A stretch of 10,102 bases of DNA from an uncultured Sphingobium sp. (GCA_946479185.1 CAMLFF010000092.1:1-10102); one strand, 5' to 3'. Shown: positions 1 through 6,466, numbered from the stretch's first letter. The notes: generated by a model from the sequence alone, not told the origin. A program made the numbers and translations.

Positions 1-1083
1 CGCTGGCGGCAGATCTCAGTCCTCGAAGGGGACGCCGTTCCGTAGCGCGCCGGGCTTGCGGGCCAGCACCGGCAGATAATGCCAGGGTCATAGATCGTGC
101 GGTTGCGCCCGAAGTAGCGAGGATGCTCGGCGACAACCTCCTCACCGCAGCGAACGACGATACGATCGGCATAGGCCCGGATCTGTGCCGTGCGTCGCGC
201 CACCGTCGAGAGCACCGACTAGCGGTTGCGGTCGAAGCTGATCAGGCAGGTGCCCGTCACGGCATCCTCGCTCTCATTAAAGCCGTCGAACGGTCCCAGC
301 ATCGGCTGCAGCGCAGATCGTTCTATCTCCAGCACCTGCGCCACGGTCAGCTCGCCCTGTTCAGGATGGGGCTGCCGTTCCGCCCAGCGCCGACACTCGG
401 TCTCCAGCCAGCCATTGAGCTCTTCGAGACTGGCGAACCGCAACCGGGGCTGGAAGAAGCGACCCCGGATCGTCTGCACCTGGTTCTCGACCTGACCCTT
501 CTCCCATCCCGCCGCCGAAGAAGGCAAAGCCGCGCGCATGCGCGTCGAACAGCATCTCCTGGCTCTCGCGAGGATAGGCCCGGACATAGACCCCACGTGA
601 CGCGCACAGGCGAATATGCGCGACCTTCACCCGCATCGGCGCTCCTGCGATCTCGACATCCTCATGGCTCCAGTCGAACTGGTAGGCCTCGCCTGGCCTG
701 AACATCAGCGGGATGAAGGCGGTGACGCCATCGCCAGCATCCTTGCGCCGCTCGATCTTCCAGCGCGTCGTATAGCGCCGTACCGCATCGTAAGAACCCT
801 CAAAGCCTTCGCGCACCAGCAGGTCATGGATCCGCGTCATCCGTAGCCGGTCACGCCTGCCGCGCAGCTCGTTCTCTTCCAGCAGCGTGTTCAGGCGCTC
901 CTGAAACGGGCCGATGCTGGGCATCGGCTGAACCTTGCGCTGATAATCAAAGGCGCCCTCCGGCGCTCGGACCGCTTTGCGGATGACCTTCCGCGACACA
1001 TGCAGATCCCGTGCGATCGCCTTGATCGCCTTGCCTCCGGCATACTCGCGCCGGATCCGTAAAACTGTCTCCAAAACCAACAT
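1..1083 (-). pseudogene. istA: IS21-family transposase IstA, broken by a deletion, two stops and a second frameshift
   Basis: The start is ATG at 1083. The first 191 residues are an intact IstA N terminus: a helix-turn-helix near residues 17-40, then the start of the DDE domain with the first catalytic Asp in YQFDWSH (D137). At about 505-512 the text jumps from FAFFGG straight to GWEKGQVENQV in another frame. Known IstA proteins have some 45-60 residues between these motifs, including the second catalytic Asp (YDNM-type motif), so that Asp is gone. The third acidic residue, the Glu in GQVEN, remains. The later frame stops at TAG 221-219, where FDRNRYSVP-type text is expected. It resumes as IRAYADRIVV, shifts frame again near 85-86 (IYD to WHYLPVLARKPG), and meets TGA at 18-16 where Trp is expected. 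The gene runs off the left edge. It is clearly non-functional. Confidence 0.88.
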
Positions 1084-1134
1084 CCCGATCTCGCCGCCTG
1101 AAAATCCAGCCGGCTGCTTAAACCATCGAAATGA

Positions 1135-1191
1135 GGGGTCCCTTTTAGACGCCGATCACCCCGCTAACGGGGTCCTTTTTGCACGCCGATC
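1135..1191. repeat. IS21 end: two 23-bp direct repeats around a palindrome
   Basis: Copy 1 is 1135-1157 and copy 2 is 1169-1191. They match at 20 of 23 positions; both begin GGGGTCC and end ACGCCGATC. Between and partly inside them, 1158-1173 is an inverted repeat (ACCCCG, loop CTAA, CGGGGT). Tandem copies of a binding site near the terminus are a known feature of IS21-family ends, where IstA binds. The element terminus is taken as 1195, just outside copy 2. Confidence 0.7.
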
Positions 1192-1276
1192 CACATTATT
1201 AAGCGGAACCTAGCGGAACGAAATGTCTGCCAATCGTTTCCTCAAACCTCAGATGGATTTCTCGCCTACGGCGATT

Positions 1277-1328
1277 GTGCTCGGAGCAGTTGCAAAGTGC
1301 AGTAGCGCTTTGCAACTGCTCCGAGCAC
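1277..1328. repeat. 52-nt perfect inverted repeat (21-bp arms, 10-nt centre)
   Basis: The arms 1277-1297 and 1308-1328 are exact reverse complements. Three more pairs (T-G, G-C, C-G) can form in the 10-nt centre, giving about 24 paired positions with an AGTA loop. No T-tract follows on either strand, so it does not look like an ordinary terminator. Inside each arm, GGAGCAGTTGCAAA matches 11 of 14 positions of the IS6-family terminal repeat as I remember it (GGCACTGTTGCAAA for IS26). The two copies face inward as IS ends would. A collapsed IS6-type element is therefore possible, but unproven. Confidence 0.85.
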
Positions 1329-1389
1329 TCAACATAATGCTACACTCGGGAGGTACACCCTTGCTACACCAGCAAGAGAAATAATTCCC

Positions 1390-1418
1390 AAAAGGATGTT
1401 GATTTATCTCAACAATCC
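1390..1418 (-). terminator. Weak intrinsic terminator after the pssE-like gene
   Basis: On the minus strand GGA-(T)-TGTTGA pairs with TCAACA-TCC around a GATAAA loop, with one bulged T, and TTTT follows at 1393-1390. It lies about 80 nt past the stop of the leftward glycosyltransferase gene. The stem is AT-rich and the T run short, so termination would be modest. Confidence 0.4.
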
Positions 1419-1500
1419 TAAGATGGTGAGGATGCTACAGAGGACAAACAGCTTACTCTGTTAAATACAACTGATTGTGAAGGCAGCCCGCCACGGTGTT

Positions 1501-2001
1501 TCACCTCTGCCGCGGATTGATCCCAGCCAAAAACATCTGTACGTGATCCAGCAATTCTGGCGACGCATGGTCGGAAATGCCATCGCTAATTTCCAATGGT
1601 TGCCTAAGCATGAGACTCATCTCACGCCGAAGCATCGCTTCATCATCAGCAATTCTAATTCCGTTCACATTCGCAAATCGGATTGCCGTATCGACTTGAT
1701 GGTCCGTCGTATGCTCCTGTCGCCTCTTGAGACGCGGCATCAGCAACATCTGCTTACGCATCTGTAAAGCTTGCAAGATCGAGCCCATGCCAACATGTGC
1801 GACCAGCAAATCACAGCTGCGCAAACGCTCACGATATTCGGTCATCGGCATGATGCGGGCGAACGGCGCATGCTGTGGTTCAAACGCTGTGTCGCCAATC
1901 TGGATGAACACCTCTTCGCCTGGATTGTCACGAGCCCAATCGTCAACGGCACGCACCAACCGCTCGAACGGTAGCAACGACCCAACCGATGCAAATATCA
2001 C
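1501..2001 (-). CDS. Alg13/PssE-like catalytic subunit of a split glycosyltransferase
   Basis: This 166-residue protein matches the C-terminal half of family-28-type glycosyltransferases (Alg13, MurG C-terminal domain; PssE in rhizobia). It opens VIFASVGSLLPFERL, like the usual MIFVTVGS start, and carries the nucleotide-sugar site motifs AHVGMGSI and EHTTDHQ. I chose GTG at 2001. It overlaps the upstream stop as GTGA, sits at the family's usual N terminus, and has GGGGAG just upstream; an in-frame ATG at 2019 would add six unneeded residues. It should work only with the membrane-binding partner encoded directly upstream, adding one sugar to a lipid-linked chain at the cytoplasmic face. In rhizobial PssDE the sugar is glucuronic acid; the donor here cannot be read from sequence. 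No other polysaccharide genes are in view. Confidence 0.85.
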   Translation of the reverse strand: MIFASVGSLLPFERLVRAVDDWARDNPGEEVFIQIGDTAFEPQHAPFARIMPMTEYRERLRSCDLLVAHVGMGSILQALQMRKQMLLMPRLKRRQEHTTDHQVDTAIRFANVNGIRIADDEAMLRREMSLMLRQPLEISDGISDHASPELLDHVQMFLAGINPRQR

Positions 2002-2453
2002 AGCACCGCTCCCCAGCATTCGATCTGCTCGGCCTTGGCTGCCTCGGGCCATTGCGAAACAGTTGTATGAGCGATACGCTTGGCGATCGAACCCGACGTC
2101 GAGAGCTTTTCCGGCTGAGCGATGCTGTCGATCCAGAGCGTTTTGGCGCCCATTAGCCGGCCAATCAGGATGAAACCTAGCGCTGGAGCGGACCCTGTGG
2201 TGATGACCGCATCGGGGCGCTCGCGCAGCATGATATAAAATGCTCTAAGCAATATCTTGAAATGCTTGAACCGGTCGAACCGCGTAGCATCGCCAATCGC
2301 GTAATAGCGCGCAGGTTCAACTTCGGACGCATAATTCTCGAAAGTTGAGACCCAGACAATTTCGTGCCCCTCGAATGCAGCGCGCAATCGCCAGAGCTCA
2401 ATCCAATGCCCCCCGCCAGAGGCCACTGCCACGATGCGTAATTGCCCTGCCAT
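1998..2453 (-). CDS. Alg14/PssD-like membrane-anchoring subunit of a split glycosyltransferase
   Basis: This 151-residue protein resembles Alg14 and bacterial PssD/CpsF-type proteins. These recruit the Alg13-like catalytic subunit to the membrane and bind the lipid-linked acceptor. Visible marks are the N-terminal SGGGHWIELWRL motif, the VITTGSAPALGF segment in the middle, and the LWIDSIAQ strand. The hydrophobic stretch around ILLRAFYIML may contact the membrane. The start is taken as ATG 2453. TTG 2459, two codons earlier, is possible; neither has a strong ribosome binding site. The stop overlaps the next gene's start by 4 bp (GTGA), implying translational coupling of the two subunits. It lies between an IS remnant and a tRNA gene, which suggests an acquired locus. 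Confidence 0.85.
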   Translation of the reverse strand: MAGQLRIVAVASGGGHWIELWRLRAAFEGHEIVWVSTFENYASEVEPARYYAIGDATRFDRFKHFKILLRAFYIMLRERPDAVITTGSAPALGFILIGRLMGAKTLWIDSIAQPEKLSTSGSIAKRIAHTTVSQWPEAAKAEQIECWGAVL

Positions 2454-2549
2454 CGTCAAAATATGCCGTTACGGAAAGATGCCGATCGAAACAAAGCTGG
2501 ATCCTTTCCAAGCCCAACTTAAGCGACCGTGGTTTACAGCGGATTAAAT

Positions 2550-2626
2550 TGGTGCACCCGACAGGATTCGAACCTGTGGCCCCCAGATTAGGAATCTGAT
2601 GCTCTATCCTGCTGAGCTACGGGTGC
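2550..2626 (-). tRNA. tRNA-Arg (anticodon CCT)
   Basis: A full 77-nt cloverleaf folds on the minus strand: acceptor stem GCACCCG/CGGGTGC, D stem GCTC/GAGC, anticodon stem TCAGA/TCTGG with loop TTCCTAA, T stem ACAGG/CCTGT with loop TTCGAAT, discriminator A, and an encoded CCA ending at 2550. The anticodon CCT (2592-2590) reads AGG. It follows the DUF1178 gene at 64 nt on the same strand. It is a plausible attachment site for integrative elements, but no second copy of its 3' end was seen in the window. Confidence 0.97.
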
Positions 2627-2637
2627 TTACCTGACGC

Positions 2638-2666
2638 GCTCTATTGTGCTGAACCTAGCCGGTCAA
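2638..2666 (-). promoter_or_regulatory. Possible promoter for tRNA-Arg
   Basis: On the minus strand TTGACC (2666-2661) is followed after 17 nt by TAGAGC (2643-2638), about 11 nt before the tRNA 5' end at 2626. The -35 box matches the sigma-70 consensus well and the -10 poorly. Read-through from the upstream operon is an alternative. Confidence 0.35.
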
Positions 2667-2690
2667 TCGCATGGCTAAATCTGGCCGTGA

Positions 2691-3164
2691 TCAGTTGACC
2701 TGTTTTGGAGGAATGATTGGCACGAGCAAGGGGGCGACTGGCAGCCCCTCCTCTATCATTTCCCGGGCCTCCTGTGCATTTGCAGTGCCATGTATGACGC
2801 TATGCTCGGCCTCACCATAATGCATGGCGCGTGCGCGATCGGCGAACTTGTCGCCGACCCATTGTGATTCGCTCAGGGCATCCGCTTGCGCACGTGCGAG
2901 AGCGTGCATCAGCGCCTGTACCTTCTCGAGTTCGGTGGGGGGAGCGACAGCCATGGCGGTCGAAGGGTCGGCTAGCGGCACAACCTGGCGTCGATTGCTC
3001 TTCGCTGCGATTGCGGGCGCCATCACAGCTTTTTGCACCTGCGTGTTGCAACAGATTGGACAGGTTATTTGATGTGCGCCGGACTGCGCCTCATAATCCG
3101 CACTGGACCGGAACCATACTTCAAAGACATGGTGGTTTGCGCATTTCAGGTCAAAAGAAATCAC
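2691..3164 (-). CDS. DUF1178 family protein, likely zinc-binding, function unknown
   Basis: This 157-residue protein belongs to the DUF1178 (COG5319) family. The family N terminus is clear: MISFDLKC, then HHVFEVWFRSSADYEAQ, then CPIC. Cysteines C8, C35, C38 and C39 suggest a small zinc ribbon; most relatives I recall have CPxCGS, here CPICC. A low-complexity middle (about residues 60-75) leads to a helical C terminus ending in proline- and valine-rich text. The start is GTG 3164, whose GTGA overlaps the stop of the amidase gene by 4 bp. That position gives the family's normal first residues and implies co-translation. No biochemical role is established. Linkage to the Nit amidase and glutaredoxin hints at thiol or nitrogen metabolism, but this is inference only. 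Confidence 0.9.
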   Translation of the reverse strand: MISFDLKCANHHVFEVWFRSSADYEAQSGAHQITCPICCNTQVQKAVMAPAIAAKSNRRQVVPLADPSTAMAVAPPTELEKVQALMHALARAQADALSESQWVGDKFADRARAMHYGEAEHSVIHGTANAQEAREMIEEGLPVAPLLVPIIPPKQVN

Positions 3165-3985
3165 GATATTACAACATCTTGAACGGATTTTCTGTGGCTC
3201 AGAACCGGGATTGTCGCACGCACATCCGTCAGCCGGTCGAGCGACAGATCAGCGAAATAGACGCCGGGTTGGTCGCCGGCATCGAGCAGGACCGTGCCCC
3301 AGGGATCGACCACCAGACTATGGCCATAAGTGCGCCGACCGTCCTCGTGCAGGCCGGATTGCCCGGCAGCAATAATGAAGGCGGAACTCTCGATCGCCCG
3401 GGCGCGCAGCAGGACATGCCAATGAGCTTCGCCAGTGGGCACTGTGAAGGCCGCCGGAACGGATATCACGTCTGCGCCCGCGTCGCTCAAAGCGCGGAAC
3501 AAGTCTGGAAATCGCAGATCATAGCAGATCGTCAGGCCCAAATTTCCCAGTGGCGTTCGTGCAAGGACAGCCTGCTCGCCAGCCGCATAGGCATTCGATT
3601 CCCGATATGTCTCACCACTTGCAAGATCGACATCGAAGAGGTGTATCTTGTCATAACGCGCGCGAATGGCTCCCATGGAATCGATCAGGAAGCCGCGGTT
3701 GCGGCGCTTGCTGCTTGCGGTGTCACGGATGGCCAAGGAGCCGAGATGCACCCACAGCCCCCTCGCCTTCGCCTCGGCCCGCACACCCGCCAGCACCTCA
3801 TCCTCGTCTTCGCTGCGGATCATCTGCTCGGATCGTGCGCGATCCTGATCGAGCATCCCAGACATTTCTGGCGTGAACAGCATTTGCGCCCCGCCTGCAG
3901 CTGCTTGCGCGATCGCATCGGTCAACGCACGCGCATTTTCGGCAGGATCAACACCCGCCGTCATCTGAAAAAGAGCAATACGCAT
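3161..3985 (-). CDS. Carbon-nitrogen hydrolase, Nit1-like (probable deaminated glutathione amidase)
   Basis: This 274-residue nitrilase-superfamily enzyme has a complete catalytic triad: E40 in TPEMS, K113 in YDKIHLF and C154 in ICYDLRFPDLF. The text AHWHVLLRARAIES followed by YGHSLVVDPWGTV matches the Nit1 branch, which hydrolyses the side-product deaminated glutathione to 2-oxoglutarate and cysteinylglycine (a metabolite-repair reaction). It could instead be an omega-amidase or another amidase of the branch; substrate choice is inferred from similarity and from the adjacent glutaredoxin. The start is ATG 3985, 14 nt after the grxC stop. Its stop overlaps the DUF1178 start. Length is normal and there is no signal peptide, so the enzyme is cytoplasmic. 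Confidence 0.9.
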   Translation of the reverse strand: MRIALFQMTAGVDPAENARALTDAIAQAAAGGAQMLFTPEMSGMLDQDRARSEQMIRSEDEDEVLAGVRAEAKARGLWVHLGSLAIRDTASSKRRNRGFLIDSMGAIRARYDKIHLFDVDLASGETYRESNAYAAGEQAVLARTPLGNLGLTICYDLRFPDLFRALSDAGADVISVPAAFTVPTGEAHWHVLLRARAIESSAFIIAAGQSGLHEDGRRTYGHSLVVDPWGTVLLDAGDQPGVYFADLSLDRLTDVRATIPVLSHRKSVQDVVIS

Positions 3986-3999
3986 GGACGGGGTCGTGC

Positions 4000-4257
4000 T
4001 CAGAGGCCCAGCAGCCCATCAAGTTTGCCGCTGCGCTCCAACGCCATCAGATCATCACTACCGCCGATATGGCTATTATCGATAAAGATTTGCGGGAACG
4101 TCGCGCCACCACCGGAACGGTCAATCATTTCGGCACGCTTGGGCCCGCCCATCGTCAAATCATATTCTTCATATTCAACACCTTTGTCACGCAGCAGCGC
4201 TGTTGCGCGCGCGCAATAGCCGCAAAAAGCCCGGGTGTAGATCTCGACATGCGCCAT
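4000..4257 (-). CDS. grxC: Glutaredoxin 3 (GrxC)
   Basis: This 85-residue dithiol glutaredoxin reduces protein disulfides and mixed disulfides using glutathione in the cytoplasm. The active site is CGYC at residues 12-15; many relatives have CPYC, but CGYC is common in alphaproteobacteria. The TFPQIFID segment supplies the cis-proline of the thioredoxin fold, and HIGGSDDL gives the glutathione-binding GG. Length and ends fit the family. The start is ATG 4257, with AGGA upstream at a long spacing. It lies 63 nt after comF and 14 nt before the Nit amidase on the same strand, so all are probably one transcript. Confidence 0.93.
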   Translation of the reverse strand: MAHVEIYTRAFCGYCARATALLRDKGVEYEEYDLTMGGPKRAEMIDRSGGGATFPQIFIDNSHIGGSDDLMALERSGKLDGLLGL

Positions 4258-4320
4258 GACTATCTGCTTTTCCTAGACAAATTGATCCGTCCCCCGATGT
4301 TGGACCGCGTCGCCCGAAAG

Positions 4321-5067
4321 TCAATCGTCGGAGATGCTCACGCGCGCCCAGCATATGATATGAATTTGGCTTGCTCCCCCTTTTCGGAGCAACCGTGCGC
4401 AAGCACTCGCGGTCGCTCCGGTGGTCCAGATATCATCCACAAGGATGACGGTCTTGCCAATCAATTTGCTATTTGCGCCGGGGCCAAGTGCGAAGGCGCC
4501 CTGAACGATCTTTGCGCGCTCTGAGCGGCGCAGTGCATGGAGAGGTGGCGTTGATTTGATGCGTCGGATGAGATCGAGTTCGACTGGCAGACCGGTTCGT
4601 CGCCCAATCCGACTGGCAATGAGGGCTGCTTGATTGAAGCCGCGCGTCCAGATGCGCCAGCGATGCAGGGGGACGGGGACCAGTATCACGTCCTCCCGTC
4701 CTTCATGAGGAAGCAATCGGGCCATATGGTTGGCCATCACATCCGCCAGACTGACGCGCCGTCCATATTTGAGCCGATGCGCGATGGTGCGCCCCGTCTC
4801 GCCATAGCGCATGACCGCCCGAGCGCGATCAAAGGGCGGTGGCTGCGCGATACAGGCGCCACATAGAGCACCCTCGCCTGCGGATGCTGGGATGTCGACC
4901 CCGCAACGCGCACAAAGCGGCTCGCCGATGAAGTCCACTGACGACCAGCAATCGCCACAGAGCAGCCCCAGATCATCGACAATGACCCCGCAAGCCGGGC
5001 AACGTGGAGGCAGTACATAGTCGAGCACTGGCCGCAACGCAGCTTGCAAAAGTGGAGCGAGTGCCAT
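4321..5067 (-). CDS. comF: ComF family phosphoribosyltransferase-like protein
   Basis: This 248-residue protein has the two-part ComF layout. An N-terminal zinc region carries four CxxC pairs (C23/C26, C37/C40, C52/C55, C69/C72). A phosphoribosyltransferase fold follows, with VPVPLHRWRIWTRGFNQA and the PRPP-binding loop VDDIWTTGAT at about residues 210-219. In Bacillus and Haemophilus ComF acts in DNA uptake at the cytoplasmic side of the membrane. In alphaproteobacteria its role is mostly untested. I chose ATG 5067 because the protein then begins with the usual helix and LPPRCPACG. An in-frame start at 5124 would add 19 cysteine-rich residues and overlap the divergent methyltransferase. It is the first gene of the leftward run toward the tRNA. 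Confidence 0.9.
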   Translation of the reverse strand: MALAPLLQAALRPVLDYVLPPRCPACGVIVDDLGLLCGDCWSSVDFIGEPLCARCGVDIPASAGEGALCGACIAQPPPFDRARAVMRYGETGRTIAHRLKYGRRVSLADVMANHMARLLPHEGREDVILVPVPLHRWRIWTRGFNQAALIASRIGRRTGLPVELDLIRRIKSTPPLHALRRSERAKIVQGAFALGPGANSKLIGKTVILVDDIWTTGATASACARLLRKGGASQIHIICWARVSISDD

Positions 5068-5068
5068 T

Positions 5069-5112
5069 TGCCGGGCTTGTTCCACGCCGCATGAACCGGC
5101 ACAAGCCCGGCA
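5069..5112. repeat. 12-bp inverted repeat filling the comF/methyltransferase gap
   Basis: TGCCGGGCTTGT at 5069-5080 and ACAAGCCCGGCA at 5101-5112 are perfect reverse complements 20 nt apart. They span almost exactly the 44-bp gap between two divergent start codons; the last base is the A of the methyltransferase ATG. It could be an operator, an RNA hairpin at both 5' ends, or a copy of a dispersed palindromic repeat. Confidence 0.8.
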
Positions 5113-5975
5113 TGAGCATTCCAAGCATCTTTAACGAAACTTTGCGCGCGAAACGACGTGACCGGGCCGCAGCGCAGTTTGCACAGCATGACTTTCTTTA
5201 TGCGGCGATGGCCGATGAATTGCTGGAGCGACTTGAGGATGTAACGCGCGACTTCAAGCAAGCGCTGGTGATCGGGTGCCCGGATAGGCGGCTTGCCCAG
5301 GCCCTGGCTATGAAGGGCTGTGTCGTGACCTGCGCAGACCCGGGAGCGGTCTGGGCGCAGCAGAGCGGCGGAGAAATGATTCGGGAAGACAGGCCTCCCT
5401 ACCCTGCCCAGAGCTTTGACCTCATCCTATGCTGCGGGACATTGGATAGCTTGAATGACCTGCCCGGTGCGTTGATTGCTCTCAATCATCTGCTCGAACC
5501 GGATGGGCTGCTCCTGCTCTGCATGGTGGGCGCAGGGTCATTGGCGCGGCTCCGAGCAGCGCTGCTGGCAGCCGATGGTGACAGGCCGGCGCAGCGCATC
5601 CATCCGCAAGTCGATGTGCGCGCTCTGGGTGATCTGCTCGCGAGGGCTGGCTACACAATGCCGGTGGCGGACAGTCAGATCCTCGACGTGCGTTATGGAT
5701 CGTTGTTCAGCTTGCTTGCGGATCTGCGCGGAATGGGCGCGGCGCAGTGCCTTGCCTCGCCGCCGCCGCCGCTCACCAGGGCCGGACTTGCACGAGCGGC
5801 AGCACAATTTGCCGAGGCTGCCGATCCCGATGGGCGGACGAGTGAGCGATTCGTGATCGTCCACGGCAGCGGGTGGCGCGCGAGCGAGACGCAGCCGCGC
5901 CCGGCTCGACGGGGAAGCGCAAAAATGTCTCTGGCTCAGGCGCTATCGAACCCGGCCTCGCAGCCTGATCAATGA
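5112..5975 (+). CDS. SAM-dependent methyltransferase-like protein (BioC/NDUFAF5-like)
   Basis: This 287-residue protein starts at ATG 5112; longer in-frame starts reach into comF and add nothing family-like. The N terminus IFNETLRAKRRDRAA resembles alphaproteobacterial relatives of NDUFAF5, the mitochondrial complex I assembly factor. A class I Rossmann methyltransferase core follows. Motif I reads ALVIGCPDRRL (51-61) in place of the usual DxGxGxG, motif II is ADPG, and SFDLILCCGTLDSLND (101-116) is the post-motif strand. The loss of the glycine-rich loop may mean weak SAM binding or another activity; NDUFAF5 itself is reported to hydroxylate an arginine. The last 30 residues look disordered. 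It is divergent from comF and convergent with the Nudix gene, with only 7 nt between stops. Confidence 0.8.
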   Translation: MSIPSIFNETLRAKRRDRAAAQFAQHDFLYAAMADELLERLEDVTRDFKQALVIGCPDRRLAQALAMKGCVVTCADPGAVWAQQSGGEMIREDRPPYPAQSFDLILCCGTLDSLNDLPGALIALNHLLEPDGLLLLCMVGAGSLARLRAALLAADGDRPAQRIHPQVDVRALGDLLARAGYTMPVADSQILDVRYGSLFSLLADLRGMGAAQCLASPPPPLTRAGLARAAAQFAEAADPDGRTSERFVIVHGSGWRASETQPRPARRGSAKMSLAQALSNPASQPDQ

Positions 5976-5982
5976 ACGCGGA

Positions 5983-6405
5983 CTAGAGCAGCGCATCCAG
6001 CATAGCCACGAGGGGCTGGTCTGCGGGTGGCATGTCGAGAGCGAACAATTCGTGCGAGCGCAACCAGCGGCTGTCCGGTGCTTCGGTGGGGTTGATGATG
6101 CCACTCCATTTGCGGCACACATAGAGCAGCAACAGCAAGGGGCGATCGCCCACCAAACCCGTGGAAAAAGTCGCAGGCGCGAGACAGGCGGTTTCGGTAT
6201 CGATGCGCAGCTCTTCCTTGAGCTCGCGGATCAGCGCATCTTCGGGCGTTTCGCCAGTCTCGACCTTGCCGCCCGGAAACTCCCACAGGCCGCCGAGCGC
6301 CTTATCATGCGGGCGCTGCTGCACGAAGATGCGGGACTGCGCGTCCACCAATGCCGCCGCGACGACGAAGAGCGGCTTTGGTGCGGCGGCTGCGATTGTC
6401 TGCAC
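5983..6405 (-). CDS. mutT: Nudix hydrolase, MutT-like (8-oxo-dGTP diphosphatase)
   Basis: This 140-residue protein carries a near-complete Nudix box at residues 46-68: G46, E52, then RELKEEL at 60-66. The motif's usual second glycine is R67. The preceding QQRPHDKALGGLWEFPGGK is typical of MutT enzymes, which hydrolyse 8-oxo-dGTP to the monophosphate and so prevent A:T to C:G mutations. TEAPDSRWL in the C-terminal third also fits. The start is GTG 6405, with GGGAG about 10 nt upstream and no better start. Other Nudix substrates cannot be excluded. It is convergent with the methyltransferase and divergent from the first pilin gene, with a 61-nt gap before that gene. Confidence 0.88.
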   Translation of the reverse strand: MQTIAAAAPKPLFVVAAALVDAQSRIFVQQRPHDKALGGLWEFPGGKVETGETPEDALIRELKEELRIDTETACLAPATFSTGLVGDRPLLLLLYVCRKWSGIINPTEAPDSRWLRSHELFALDMPPADQPLVAMLDALL

Positions 6406-6466
6406 TGATTGTTAACTCCCGATTTCTACAGCTCAGGGCAACAATGAGCCGTCTGGAACCATCCAA

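Larger units (their letters stand above)
1..1195 (-). mobile_element. Decayed IS21-family insertion sequence (outer end plus istA remnant)
   Basis: The istA-like reading frame runs leftward from 1083. Beyond its start, toward position 1195, lie two copies of a 23-bp repeat and a small palindrome. IS21-family elements carry such multiple end repeats as transposase-binding sites. On the minus strand the element would begin TGTGGATCGGCG at 1195; a TG...CA terminus is usual for this family. The other end and any istB helper ATPase gene would lie left of position 1, outside the window, so a target-site duplication cannot be checked. The broken istA suggests this copy cannot move by itself. Confidence 0.8.
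1196..1500. other. Gene-free gap between the IS end and the glycosyltransferase genes
   Basis: No open frame here looks like a protein. The stretch is richer in A and T than its surroundings, especially 1380-1480. It contains a perfect 21-bp inverted repeat (1277-1328) and a weak terminator-like hairpin for the leftward genes (1390-1418). Nothing else recognisable was seen. Confidence 0.6.

Noticed and set aside
123..701. Long open frame of 192 codons on the plus strand
   Set aside because: It lies opposite the istA remnant, its text is arginine- and proline-rich without motifs, and the minus-strand frames match a known family.
1196..1500. CRISPR array or attC-like integron site
   Set aside because: There is one inverted repeat only, with no regular spacing of direct repeats, no spacers, and no integron core-site sequences recognised.
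2831..4219. Very long plus-strand open frame of 462 codons
   Set aside because: It runs antisense to DUF1178, the Nit amidase and grxC, all of which have clear catalytic or family motifs. High-GC DNA often leaves the opposite frame open.
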